In this document: positions 1 to 9,185 of the stretch, in pieces
How positions within the stretch are numbered: position 1 is the first letter of the stretch
How the letters are laid out: the number at the start of each line of letters is the position of its first letter
NCBI RefSeq assembly: GCF_900167085.1
Contig: NZ_FUXA01000008.1
Location: 21,774-85,773 of the forward strand
DNA length: 64,000 nucleotides
Direction of reading: 5' to 3'
Origin: Eubacterium ruminantium
GTDB taxonomy: Bacteria; Bacillota; Clostridia; Lachnospirales; Lachnospiraceae
Notes under the pieces: generated by a model
Database searches by the model: none
Told to the model about the DNA's origin: nothing
What the model saw: only the letters and a program-made list of their open reading frames with translations
Program-made: the position numbers and the translations under genes

Positions 1-320
1 TGTTCAGCTATACTTACGCCATAAGCACCGGATGCATTGGTGATTATGACATCTTCATTTTTAAATAATCCCGGTTTAAAAAGATAATCAACACCTGCTG
101 AGGTTATGCTTATCCATTTAAGATTCGGAAGCATTCTTATATTATCTGCTCCGATAATATTCATGCCGTATCCATAAACTATTTCCGTATCTTCATAGCC
201 TTCAGGAACTTCATTTGCATTTTCCGTAAAGCAGAGATCGGCACCGACTTTATTTGCAGCCTCACTTATCATCTCTTTATGCTTCTCTGTGAGCGCCCCA
301 CTATAAACCAATATCTTCAT
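1..320 (-). CDS. D-isomer 2-hydroxyacid dehydrogenase, N-terminal part (cut by window edge)
   Basis: About 106 N-terminal residues are visible; the rest lies left of the window. The protein starts MKILVYSGALTEKH and contains the substrate-domain pattern LKWISITSAGVDYLFKP followed by ITNASGAYG, typical of the N-terminal domain of NAD-dependent D-2-hydroxyacid dehydrogenases (the phosphoglycerate dehydrogenase-like group). The NAD-binding Rossmann domain is not in view, so substrate cannot be guessed. The start is supported by a GGAG ribosome binding site about 7 bases upstream. It is the last visible gene of a minus-strand operon with the GH115 enzyme, 37 bases after it, which suggests reduction of a 2-keto acid arising from sugar or uronate breakdown; that link is inference. 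Confidence 0.8.
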   Translation of the reverse strand, partial: MKILVYSGALTEKHKEMISEAANKVGADLCFTENANEVPEGYEDTEIVYGYGMNIIGADNIRMLPNLKWISITSAGVDYLFKPGLFKNEDVIITNASGAYGVSIAE

Positions 321-357
321 TCGATCACTCCAAACTCTTTTGATATTTTTTGTCTTA

Positions 358-3240
358 CTACAAAACTTCACTTTCATCAGGACCAAGGTAGGAAGGAAGA
401 AGCTCTTTATCTTCTTTCACAAGAATGATCCTTTCAAGAACATTTTCGGATGAAACTCCGTAAAATCTTACAATGTTCAGCCCCTTATTTAATCCGGCCT
501 TGCAATGCACAAGTCTTGTATGTGACAGCACTTCCTCTGACCATTTATTGACAACGCCTTCTTTAAAATCCTCAGAAATGATATCCAGTTCAACTGTACT
601 TTCTTCATTTATGCCATATGCAAATTTAATATCTTTTCCAAATGAAAATGCATGCGTCGGAAGAAGCTGAAATGTAATATCATATTCCCCCGGCTCTGTA
701 ATATAAAATGCATAGCCAAGCTCCGCATCAGCCTTACCGACAGTATCGGATAACTTCACCGCACTTTCTCTTCGTCCGAGATCATTTACTGTAATAAACT
801 TATTGCTTCCCCGGAACTTCTGATATGCAAAATGTTCTGCATCGAGAACAGCGATACCCTTTTTAGTAAAGCAAATATTGTCCAGTTTTTTATCCGCTTT
901 TATCTTCTCTGCTTCCGAAAGGATATCATCACTTATCACATCCGGCATAACGACAAAATCGATCTTTCCTTCTGCATAAATAACAGAAACTGTCGGATAT
1001 CCGTCCTTTTCATCATACATTTTTTTATCTACCGATAATGTTATATATGATAAAGATTTATCCGGCGAAACATATCCTTCTTCTTCACTTACCGTTATAC
1101 ATTTCGAAGAAGTAATTATCTTATAATCCGTCTTTTCATCGCCTGTTAATGCAACAAAAATCTTTGCTGACTGTTTATCATTTAATCCATTTCCTTCAAA
1201 AAACTCTTTGATATAAAGTTTCTTTCCGGTCCATTCCATTCCTGCTGAAGAACCTTTTTCTCCTACAAGTCCTGCAACAAGCTTAGGTCCTTTTACCGGA
1301 ATGACTGTTTCAATAACAGGATTTGCAGCTTCTTCCGAATTCCAGTTTTTAAATCCGATATGTGGTGCCAGTCCGAAGCCGTTCCATTTTCCGTCAGCAG
1401 CCGAATGTAATATTCCTTTCAAATCTTCGTCTATAGATAAAGCACGTTTAACATTATCGCCAAAATCATTTGCAACGCAGGCGCCGATTGAAGCAAAATA
1501 ATGATTAAATCCTCTGTAAATCCACATTTTAACGAGATTCATTCCGCCCAGAATATTATAAGAAATCAGCTCTACATAAGCATCCTTATACTCCTTCGGG
1601 CATTTCTCTTCGAGACTTCTGCAAAGTTCTTCAATCTCCTCTGCCTCATGAAGAACTTTCAGGCTTTCATAATAATTCTGAGGATGGTAAACATTCTCAC
1701 TCATATGTTCAGGCTTTCTGTTATTGATAAGCCTTGTATATCTATTATAAATATCGGTGAGACAGTCCAGTTCTTTCTCTGAAAACGCACAGCCGAACTG
1801 CATTTCCATCCAATCTCTGAGATAAAGTTTTTCCTTATCCGCGCCACTCCATTTATCAAAATCATAAGCAAGACTCATGAAATAAGAAAGCGGCATTTCC
1901 TGTAATCCAAGATCACCAACATTTACGATCCACAACTTTTTAACCCCATGCTCATATGCTGTAGACATCTCTTCTCTTACAAGAGGAAGATATGTGGAAT
2001 TGATCCATTCATATGAAATAGGATCTCCGTGATAATCAAAATGATAATACATTCCGAATCCGCCTTTATGGCGTCTCATTTCTTCATCCGGAAGACTTCT
2101 TACATATCCATGATTATCATCGCAGAGCATGAGTATAATATTATCAAGGTCCTCAGATGTTTTCAGACCTTCTGTATCTTTATCACCATAATAATATGCT
2201 TCAACTTCTTTATAGAGAGCAATCATTCGCGGAACTTTATCAAGATCCGGATTCACTTCTTCTCTGATAAGCTGATTCTGAGTTTTGAGAACGTCTCTCA
2301 AAAGATCTATATTATCTTTCAGAGTTGCTTCTCTTCCAAGTATAGTCGAATCCCTCTCGCCTCTCATTCCCACGGTGATAACATTCTCAAGATGACCGTT
2401 TCTCTTAAGTCCGTCACGCCAGAATCTTGTGATTCCTTCCTTATTGGTTCTAAAATTCCAGGCATCACCATAGATAGAATCCTTACCTCTGACATGGCTA
2501 TACTCTTCTCCATGACGCAGACAAGGTTCATGATGCGAAAGACCCATAACGATTCCAAGCTTGTCGGCAAGTTCGGCACTCAAAAGTCCCGGACCATCTT
2601 CAGCAAAGCATGATGCCCACATAGCCGGCCACATATAGTTACCCTTCATACGAAGAAGCAGCTCAAATACCTGCTCATACATTTCGGCATTTACTCCACC
2701 AAAACGAGACATACACCAGTTGCCGAAACAAGGCCACTCATCATTTATAAAGAAACCTCTATACTCAACCGAAGGTTCTTTCGATATGAATTCATCTTCC
2801 TTTGAAAATGTAAAACTATCCCTTTTCTTTGGCTGAACAAGAGACCAGTTAACAAGAGGTGAAACCCCAAGACAATCGGAAATATGGAAAAGTCCGTATA
2901 TAGTACCTCTCTTATCGCTTCCGGCGATAATGATCATATTCTTTTCAGGACATACGAAGAAGCCATAAACCTCTCTCTTATTCTCAATTTCTGTCACATC
3001 TATGGTCTTATCAAGGATCAGTTTTTTCAGGACCTCACTTTCACCGACCTGTCCGAAAAATATATTTATCCTGCTGTTATCAGGATTTATTTCTCCGCTG
3101 CATTCTATAACTTCGGGCATATCTCCAAAGACTTTACTGATATCTCCTCTGACTTTGTCAGCTATCATTTTTATCCCGGAGCTGCAGCATTTCTCATAAA
3201 TAAATACAGCATTTCCTCTAACTATATCCATCTTTTCCAT
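358..3240 (-). CDS. Glycoside hydrolase family 115, xylan alpha-1,2-(4-O-methyl)glucuronidase
   Basis: About 960 residues, the usual GH115 length. GH115 enzymes remove (methyl)glucuronic acid branches from xylan. Family landmarks seen are the central block with LCDDNHGYVRSLP, the segment GGFGMYYHFDYHG, and WINSTYLP further on, plus VEYRGFFINDEWP near residue 155, where the catalytic (alpha/beta) barrel begins. A C-terminal beta-rich region (from about residue 780) fits the extra C-terminal domains of the family. No signal peptide is seen, so it probably acts in the cytoplasm on imported aldouronic oligosaccharides. The start chosen is MEKMDIV, because AAGGAG lies 7 bases upstream; an in-frame Met 13 codons earlier has no such site and would overlap the preceding gene. 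It follows the esterase gene by 10 bases. Confidence 0.9.
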   Translation of the reverse strand: MEKMDIVRGNAVFIYEKCCSSGIKMIADKVRGDISKVFGDMPEVIECSGEINPDNSRINIFFGQVGESEVLKKLILDKTIDVTEIENKREVYGFFVCPEKNMIIIAGSDKRGTIYGLFHISDCLGVSPLVNWSLVQPKKRDSFTFSKEDEFISKEPSVEYRGFFINDEWPCFGNWCMSRFGGVNAEMYEQVFELLLRMKGNYMWPAMWASCFAEDGPGLLSAELADKLGIVMGLSHHEPCLRHGEEYSHVRGKDSIYGDAWNFRTNKEGITRFWRDGLKRNGHLENVITVGMRGERDSTILGREATLKDNIDLLRDVLKTQNQLIREEVNPDLDKVPRMIALYKEVEAYYYGDKDTEGLKTSEDLDNIILMLCDDNHGYVRSLPDEEMRRHKGGFGMYYHFDYHGDPISYEWINSTYLPLVREEMSTAYEHGVKKLWIVNVGDLGLQEMPLSYFMSLAYDFDKWSGADKEKLYLRDWMEMQFGCAFSEKELDCLTDIYNRYTRLINNRKPEHMSENVYHPQNYYESLKVLHEAEEIEELCRSLEEKCPKEYKDAYVELISYNILGGMNLVKMWIYRGFNHYFASIGACVANDFGDNVKRALSIDEDLKGILHSAADGKWNGFGLAPHIGFKNWNSEEAANPVIETVIPVKGPKLVAGLVGEKGSSAGMEWTGKKLYIKEFFEGNGLNDKQSAKIFVALTGDEKTDYKIITSSKCITVSEEEGYVSPDKSLSYITLSVDKKMYDEKDGYPTVSVIYAEGKIDFVVMPDVISDDILSEAEKIKADKKLDNICFTKKGIAVLDAEHFAYQKFRGSNKFITVNDLGRRESAVKLSDTVGKADAELGYAFYITEPGEYDITFQLLPTHAFSFGKDIKFAYGINEESTVELDIISEDFKEGVVNKWSEEVLSHTRLVHCKAGLNKGLNIVRFYGVSSENVLERIILVKEDKELLPSYLGPDESEVL

Positions 3241-3250
3241 CGATAACTCC

Positions 3251-4222
3251 TTATAGTCTTGATATCCATACCTTTGCAAGTTTTGTCCAAAGGCCTACAT
3301 CTTCCTTCCAGCTGTCATCAAGTTTATATCCTTCCATACCCTCGCCTGAAAACTGTTTGATAAGTTCCTGTCTTCTTTCCTCAGAAACATTTATGCCTTT
3401 TCCTTCTTTTACGGCATCAACAGCTTTCATAACCTGTTCCATTGTATAATCATCAAAATTATTTCCTGTATAGAAGTCGTCATTTGCAACGCTGAGGCCA
3501 TGGAATCCTGACGGAAATACATAATGTGCATAAGGAACTTTCTTAGCTCTTAAAGCCTCTGCAAAAAGATAACTGTTTTCAACAGGCACAAGGTCGTCTG
3601 TAGCCGTCTGCCAGATGAAACATGGAGGAGTATTCTCCTTAACATTTTTCTCGAGAGAGAAATATGTCATTTCCTCTTCCGGAGCATTCTGTCCGAGAAG
3701 TGCCCATACCGAATAAATATGTGTAAATTCACCTGTTGTGATAACCGGATAAGATAAAATGACTCCGTCCGGTTTATTGGATATATCTTTATATTCAGGA
3801 TTTATATCAGAAACATCATCAAAATGTGTTGCAAGACTTCCGCAGACATGAGCTCCCGCAGAGAATCCTACTATTATCATTTTTTTACCTTTTATCTTAT
3901 ATTCTTCCGCATGTTTTCTTACGAATCTGACAGCTCTCGAAACATCATTTAAAGGCTGCTTCTTAAGCGGAACAGACATAGTTATATCTGTTGTATATGT
4001 AAGAACGAAAACATTCATTCCCTGATTATAAAATTCCATTGCGGGAACCTTTCCTTCAGGCGGTACGCACATGCAATATCCGCCTCCCGGCAATACGATC
4101 ATCGCATCACGGTCTTCATCCGTCTCATCATGTAAATATGCATGGATATTAGGTGTAAACCCATATGCTGCACTGTAATCATATTCATTTTCTTCCCATA
4201 TATCTGCTCTGAAACTTTTCAC
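3251..4222 (-). CDS. Alpha/beta-hydrolase, probable acetylxylan/feruloyl-type carbohydrate esterase
   Basis: A 323-residue alpha/beta-hydrolase-fold protein without signal peptide. The nucleophile elbow is GFSAG (Ser121), the oxyanion-hole strand is VLPGGGY (residues 43-49), and the likely acid and base are Asp210 (ATDDLVPV) and His241 (GFHG), giving a complete catalytic triad. The pattern matches the BD-FAE/esterase-lipase group often paired with xylanolytic genes. The start is GTG, 7 bases after GGAG. It is sandwiched between the PHP and GH115 genes with short gaps, so a role in removing acetyl or feruloyl groups from internalised xylo-oligosaccharides is a good inference, but exact substrate is not visible. 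Confidence 0.8.
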   Translation of the reverse strand: MKSFRADIWEENEYDYSAAYGFTPNIHAYLHDETDEDRDAMIVLPGGGYCMCVPPEGKVPAMEFYNQGMNVFVLTYTTDITMSVPLKKQPLNDVSRAVRFVRKHAEEYKIKGKKMIIVGFSAGAHVCGSLATHFDDVSDINPEYKDISNKPDGVILSYPVITTGEFTHIYSVWALLGQNAPEEEMTYFSLEKNVKENTPPCFIWQTATDDLVPVENSYLFAEALRAKKVPYAHYVFPSGFHGLSVANDDFYTGNNFDDYTMEQVMKAVDAVKEGKGINVSEERRQELIKQFSGEGMEGYKLDDSWKEDVGLWTKLAKVWISRL

Positions 4223-4246
4223 TTTGTATCTCCTCTTTTACCTGTT

Positions 4247-4993
4247 CTAGCCGATCACATTTCCTTTATGATCATAATATCTGTCGCCATTTGTAAGTAT
4301 ATAATCCGTTCCGCGTAATATTTCTTCGCAAAGCTCTTTTGACGACTTAAGTCTCTTTTTAAATGCCATTCCTCCTCCGAACATAACAGTCGAATGAACA
4401 TCCGAACCGGCTGTCATAGGAAGATTTTCTTTATTGGCATAAGCTATCGCTCTGTCATCATATCCCGGATCATTGTGACTGACGCTCTTGTGGCAGGAAT
4501 GCGTTGCATTTACACCCTCTACCGCATCTACAAATTTCGGAAAAAGTCTGATCTCCGGTATGTAATATTCTTCTCTGTATGGATGCGCGTGAACAACTAT
4601 ACCGCCGCAGTTATGAACTATTTCAAACTGTTCCTCAACTGTTGCATCCCTAAGTTCCGGATGAGCCTTGAGCCATTCCGGAGTTGTTCCGTGTATAAGG
4701 AATTCCGTACCGTTATAACCTGCTTCATATCCCCAGAATACATCCAGATCAATCTTATCTCCGCACTCTCTGGCGTCATAATAACCCTTTGCAAATTCAT
4801 CAACCCATTCTCCCCATGGAAGACTTTTAGGTATGCAGGTATTTCCGCCCCAGTTGTGATCTGTAACCACTATTCCTGTATAACCGTATTGTTTTGCAGC
4901 CATAGCCATCTCTTTGCCGCTGTTATGGGCACAAGCGCTTGACTGAGAAGTATGTAAATGTGTTTCGTATAAAAAAGGATATTCTTCTATCAT
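4247..4993 (-). CDS. PHP-domain metal-dependent phosphoesterase
   Basis: A 248-residue PHP (polymerase and histidinol phosphatase) domain protein. The metal-binding motifs appear in order: HLHTSQSS near the N-terminus, VTDHNWGG about residue 44, a Glu in GYEAGYNG about residue 90, HAHPYREE near 135, and GSDVHS near 197. Such proteins hydrolyse phosphate esters with a trinuclear metal site. It is the first gene of the operon with the esterase and GH115 genes, 24 bases before the esterase. Why a phosphoesterase belongs here is unclear; processing of a sugar phosphate is possible but not shown. Not histidinol phosphatase as far as I can judge, since no histidine genes adjoin it. Confidence 0.82.
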   Translation of the reverse strand: MIEEYPFLYETHLHTSQSSACAHNSGKEMAMAAKQYGYTGIVVTDHNWGGNTCIPKSLPWGEWVDEFAKGYYDARECGDKIDLDVFWGYEAGYNGTEFLIHGTTPEWLKAHPELRDATVEEQFEIVHNCGGIVVHAHPYREEYYIPEIRLFPKFVDAVEGVNATHSCHKSVSHNDPGYDDRAIAYANKENLPMTAGSDVHSTVMFGGGMAFKKRLKSSKELCEEILRGTDYILTNGDRYYDHKGNVIG

Positions 4994-5010
4994 TTTGACT
5001 CTTCTTTCCT

Positions 5011-5038
5011 TTGTTACTCGGGTAACAAATAATTATAA
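5011..5038 (-). promoter_or_regulatory. Promoter -10 box and LacI-like operator of the xylan side-chain operon
   Basis: TATAAT reads on the minus strand at 5033-5038. Directly downstream, over the predicted transcription start, is TTGTTACTCGGGTAACAA (5011-5028), palindromic at 16 of 18 positions with a central CG, the style of LacI/GalR-family operators. No clear -35 hexamer is seen. Repression of the operon by a LacI-type regulator encoded elsewhere is inferred. Confidence 0.55.
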
Positions 5039-5164
5039 TGCCACCAAAATCAGTAATGATAAATATATCATAATTTTTCTTTTGATTAAATGTCCTTTGT
5101 GCTATTATGTTGCTATTATCCGGGAATAATATATAAATTCTCCGGCTGTGAAAGGTTACATAAG

Positions 5165-6109
5165 ATGAAATTAAGAAACATTGCTGTATTGGGTGCAGGA
5201 GCTGTAGGCTCCTATATTCTATGGGGACTTCGAAATACTCCCGATATAAGACTCTACGTTATATCTGAAGGAGAACGTAACGCCCGATTAAAAGAGAAAT
5301 CTCTTACAGTAAACGGCGAAAGATTATCCCTTAATGTAAGAACCGCCGATGAGCTAAGGGACGAGATTCCGGAAGGTCCGGATCTTATCATTGTTGCGGT
5401 GAAATACATTTCGCTTCAGGAATCACTTTCAGACATTGAAAGAATAGCAGGAGATAATACTCTTGTTATGAGCCTTCTGAACGGCGTCGATTCCGAACAG
5501 ATCATAAAAAGGGTTATACCTGAAGAAAGAATTATCACATCACTGATCAAGATCGCTTCCCAGCGTAATGGCAATTCAATCAATTTCCCGGTTCCTGCAG
5601 AAGGTATGGGTGTCATTTACGGTGCTGAAACTGCTTCACAGAAAGACTATGTTAACAGCATTAAAGAGCTCTTTGATTCAGGCGAGATAGTTCACCATGT
5701 AAGTGATGACATCCGTAAGGATCTCTGGCTGAAATATTCTATCAATATCAGTCAAAATATCCCGCAGGCTATACTATCTTCCGGCGTAGGTATATTTAAT
5801 AAAAGTCAAAATGCTGACTTTCTAAGAACATCTCTACGTAGTGAAGTTATAAAGATTGCTGCTCATTACGGAATCGATATTGATGTTGACGACTCATGGA
5901 GTCTCGACCCTTCAAACGGTATCAATCCCGCAGCAAGATATTCCACTCTTCAGGATCTTGATGCAGGACGCCGTACTGAGATCGACATGCTCTCCGGAAC
6001 AGTTGTAAGACTGGGGCATGAACTCGGTATACCGGTTCCATACAATGAATTTGCATATCATATAGTTAAAGCACTCGAAGAAAGAAACGAATCCAAATTC
6101 AATTTTTAA
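5165..6109 (+). CDS. Ketopantoate reductase (ApbA/PanE) family dehydrogenase
   Basis: A 314-residue NADPH-dependent 2-dehydropantoate 2-reductase family protein. The dinucleotide-binding GAGAVGS (near residue 10), VAVKY around 75, and SLLNGVDS near 105 are family motifs, and the C-terminal helical domain carries the WLKYSINISQN segment and the R..E.D.L.G pattern (RRTEIDMLSG) used for substrate binding. The start MKLRNIAVLGAG is chosen because the fold begins there and GAAAGG lies 9 bases upstream; a longer in-frame ORF adds 25 unlikely residues. Many family members act on other 2-keto acids, so a role in pantothenate synthesis is not certain. It is divergent from the xylan operon. Confidence 0.82.
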   Translation: MKLRNIAVLGAGAVGSYILWGLRNTPDIRLYVISEGERNARLKEKSLTVNGERLSLNVRTADELRDEIPEGPDLIIVAVKYISLQESLSDIERIAGDNTLVMSLLNGVDSEQIIKRVIPEERIITSLIKIASQRNGNSINFPVPAEGMGVIYGAETASQKDYVNSIKELFDSGEIVHHVSDDIRKDLWLKYSINISQNIPQAILSSGVGIFNKSQNADFLRTSLRSEVIKIAAHYGIDIDVDDSWSLDPSNGINPAARYSTLQDLDAGRRTEIDMLSGTVVRLGHELGIPVPYNEFAYHIVKALEERNESKFNF

Positions 6110-6131
6110 GTTACACCATGAAAGGAGTTTT

Positions 6132-6160
6132 CCTCGGGTAGAATAAGATATACCTCGAGG
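6132..6160 (+). promoter_or_regulatory. Hairpin over the weak ribosome binding site of the MMPL gene
   Basis: CCTCGGGTA (6132-6140) pairs with TACCTCGAGG (6151-6160) as a 9-bp stem with one bulged T and a 10-base loop. The only Shine-Dalgarno-like GAGG before the ATG at 6174 is inside the stem. There is no following T-run, so it is not an intrinsic terminator. Translational control is inferred. Confidence 0.4.
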
Positions 6161-6173
6161 CAGTTACATCGAA

Positions 6174-8951
6174 ATGAAAAAAATAGCTGATTTTCTTATC
6201 AAAAGCCGCTACGTTCTTTTGATAATATTTATTGGTCTTGCAATAGCAAGTATATTCATGTCCAAAAAGACAAATATTAATTCTGATATGTCAAAATATC
6301 TTCCTGACTCATCTCAGATGAAAAACGGAACAACTATTTTAAAAGAAGAGTTTACAGACCTCTCAGAAGATTACAGACTCAGAGTTATGTTCGACAACCT
6401 GAAGGACGAACAAAAACTTGAGATTAAAAACGAACTTGCTACCATAGATTATGTTGATTCGGTAGTTTATGAGCCGGACAGCATTCATTACAACAAAGAC
6501 AATCATACGCTTTATCTCCTTAGCTCAAAATATGATTATTCATCAAAAGAGTTTAAGCAGATGCGCAAAGCCGTAATGACCAAATTCTCAGGATATGATA
6601 TCCATTGCCAGAATGAGAATCAGGAAAATGATGCCCTTCCGGGACATATCATCGCCGGTGCAGTTATAATCCTCATGATAATCCTTTTCATCATGAGTAA
6701 TTCCTGGATTGAACCTTTCCTCTTCATCACTTCGATCGGTCTTTCTATCCTGATCAATATGGGAACAAATATGTTCCTTCCGAGTGTATCGAAGACAACT
6801 CATTCCATCGCATCAATCCTTCAGCTGGTTCTTGCCATGGACTACTCTATCATTCTTTCTAACAGATATCGTCAGGAAAGAAAAAAGGTTCATCCGGAAG
6901 AGAATTCAGGTTCAGCAGTTGCCGGCAATGCTCCTTCAAATGACATTGAAGCCATGAGAAATGCAATAGCATCAGCCATCCCTTCTGTATGTAGTTCTTC
7001 AATCACTACTATAGTCGGACTTTTAGCTTTATGCTTTATGAACTTCAAGATCGGTGCTGACCTTGGTATCGTTCTTGCAAAGGGTGTATTCTTCAGTCTT
7101 TTATGTGTATTTACTGTTCTTCCGGGTCTCATGACACTTTTTGATAAGCTTATCCAGAAGACAGCTAAAAAGTCACCATTCATTCCAATGGGTGGTCTTG
7201 CCAAAGCAGAATATAAGGCTCGTATAATTTTCGGCTGCCTTTTCCTTGTTATCTTCGGCATTGTATTTGTAGCAAAGGACAAGGCCGGAATCTCTTACGG
7301 AAACCCAGCAACAAAACATGTTATAAATGATGTATTTCCGAAGGAAAACCGTTTCATCGTTCTTTATGACAATAATGATGAATCACGCATGCCTGAATTT
7401 ATCAAAGAATTTACAGAAGATGAAAATGTTGCAGCAGTAAACTGTTTTGCAACAACCCTCGGCGCAAAAATGAATAGTCAGGAAATGTATCAGTATATTG
7501 ATAACATGCTTGGCGGTGCAGATTCTTCAAACCTTCTCGGAGGTTTTACACTTGATGAATCAATAATCAAATTCATTTATTATGACCGCTTCTCAGACAG
7601 AGAGGGTGAGAAAATGACTCTTGAGGAGTTCGTCGGATTTGTCAACGCATTTATAACAAATAATCCGATGGCCTCTGAATTTATAGATGAAGCTTCAATG
7701 ACACAGTTGAATCAGTATAGCGCTTTATGCAGTAAAGATGCTATAAATACACAAAGAAACGCTGATGAACTTTCACAGCTTTTTGGTATTGATAAAAGCG
7801 CTTTATCGGCACTCATGTCATATACAGGAAAATCAACCCTCAGTATAAATGAACTTTTAGCTGCTATAAAGGATCCGACCGTTTCAACAGTTATCTCAGC
7901 TTCCGGATCTCTTACAAATGAAGATATAAATGCTATCGCATTTTATGATAATCTTGTCAGCAGCATAATGAATGATAAGAGTTATACAGCTAAGGAAATG
8001 GCTACAATGATAGCTCTCATTCAGGATAAGGCAAATGGCGAAAGCTCAACAAAAGTTCCAAAGGCTGATGAAACAACAGAAGGTTATATCAGACTTGTTT
8101 ATGAGTATTATTTCTCATCAGTAAATTATGATGATTCATGGACAATGGACATAGAAGAGTTATTCAACCATATTATGGAATCGGAAACCTTCAGCCAGCT
8201 TCTTGATGAAGAAAGCAAAAAGGGACTTCAGATGGTTTCAATGGGACTTTCAGCAGGAAAAGGAAAGCTTGTAGGAAAATCACATTCAATATGCGCTCTT
8301 ACTACTTACCTTACCGACGGACATCCTGATTCAATGGAATTCGCCAAAAAACTTGAAAGCTTCTGTGATGATAATTTTGAAAAAGATTATTATCTCATCG
8401 GTAACACACCTATGTCATATGAAATGTCAAAGACATTCAAAGATGAATTAAATAAGATCACTCTTATTACAGCTTTGGCTATTTTCATCGTTGTCCTTGT
8501 AACATTCAGATCTCTGGTAATACCTGCGATACTTGTGCTTCTTATCCAGTGTTCCGTATATATTACAATGGTTGTTATGAACCTTTTCGGAATGGATATG
8601 CACTATCTCGCATTACTTATAGTACAGAGTCTGCTTATGGGTGCAACCATTGATTATGCTATTGTATTTACGAATTTCTATATCGAAAAGAGAGCTGACC
8701 GAGGCGTCAAAGATGCTCTTAAGAGTGCTTACCAGGCATCAATAAGAACTATTCTTACATCAGGTCTTATCATGATCTTCATTACCTGGATACTCGGTTA
8801 TGTATTTGCAGATCCATCAATCGGTCAGATCTGCCACATCATCTCTATTGGTGTTACATGCGCTCTTGTTATGATACTTTGCTTCCTTCCGGGAATGCTT
8901 GCAGTATGTGATAGATTTGTTGTAAAGAAGACAGCATATCCTTCCAAATAA
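6174..8951 (+). CDS. MMPL-family RND transporter
   Basis: A 925-residue integral membrane protein with the duplicated RND layout: TM1 near the N-terminus, a first extracytoplasmic region, a bundle of membrane helices from about residue 160 to 400, a long second extracytoplasmic region, and a second helix bundle at the C-terminus (about 755-915). Both bundles carry the Asp-Tyr pair of MmpL-type proton relays: AMDYSIIL in the first and TIDYAIVF in the second. Such pumps use proton motive force to export lipids or hydrophobic compounds. The substrate is unknown. It follows the ketopantoate-reductase gene by 64 bases, so they may be co-transcribed. Confidence 0.88.
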   Translation: MKKIADFLIKSRYVLLIIFIGLAIASIFMSKKTNINSDMSKYLPDSSQMKNGTTILKEEFTDLSEDYRLRVMFDNLKDEQKLEIKNELATIDYVDSVVYEPDSIHYNKDNHTLYLLSSKYDYSSKEFKQMRKAVMTKFSGYDIHCQNENQENDALPGHIIAGAVIILMIILFIMSNSWIEPFLFITSIGLSILINMGTNMFLPSVSKTTHSIASILQLVLAMDYSIILSNRYRQERKKVHPEENSGSAVAGNAPSNDIEAMRNAIASAIPSVCSSSITTIVGLLALCFMNFKIGADLGIVLAKGVFFSLLCVFTVLPGLMTLFDKLIQKTAKKSPFIPMGGLAKAEYKARIIFGCLFLVIFGIVFVAKDKAGISYGNPATKHVINDVFPKENRFIVLYDNNDESRMPEFIKEFTEDENVAAVNCFATTLGAKMNSQEMYQYIDNMLGGADSSNLLGGFTLDESIIKFIYYDRFSDREGEKMTLEEFVGFVNAFITNNPMASEFIDEASMTQLNQYSALCSKDAINTQRNADELSQLFGIDKSALSALMSYTGKSTLSINELLAAIKDPTVSTVISASGSLTNEDINAIAFYDNLVSSIMNDKSYTAKEMATMIALIQDKANGESSTKVPKADETTEGYIRLVYEYYFSSVNYDDSWTMDIEELFNHIMESETFSQLLDEESKKGLQMVSMGLSAGKGKLVGKSHSICALTTYLTDGHPDSMEFAKKLESFCDDNFEKDYYLIGNTPMSYEMSKTFKDELNKITLITALAIFIVVLVTFRSLVIPAILVLLIQCSVYITMVVMNLFGMDMHYLALLIVQSLLMGATIDYAIVFTNFYIEKRADRGVKDALKSAYQASIRTILTSGLIMIFITWILGYVFADPSIGQICHIISIGVTCALVMILCFLPGMLAVCDRFVVKKTAYPSK

Positions 8952-9064
8952 ATTGATTAGTATAAAATGTCGTTATTTATTAAAAATATTGATATATAAA
9001 AATACTGTTATATAAATGATATTATATAAATGATGTTATACAAAACATATTATATAAACAGTGT

Positions 9065-9126
9065 AAAAAACCCTGCTTTAAAATGTATTCACAATATGTG
9101 ATACAGATTAAAGCAGGGTTTTTATT
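9065..9126. terminator. Bidirectional intrinsic terminator
   Basis: AAAAAACCCTGCTTTA pairs with TTAAAGCAGGGTTTTT across a 26-base loop. The A-run and T-run let it act for both the MMPL gene and the convergent ABC-F gene. The A+T-rich stretch just before it (about 9003-9058) repeats TTATATAAATGAT-like words. Confidence 0.8.
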
Positions 9127-9185
9127 TGTAATCTTATTTATAATTATATTCGTAGTCTTATTCCGGATCAATTCCCGGGATTTAT

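Noticed and set aside
2029..2613. Long open frame on the plus strand opposite the GH115 gene
   Set aside because: Antisense shadow of a well-supported gene; no ribosome binding site and no recognisable domain.
9003..9058. Repeated TTATATAAATGAT-like words as possible CRISPR or iteron array
   Set aside because: Only two to three imperfect, closely spaced A+T-rich copies, no spacers and no replication or cas gene nearby.
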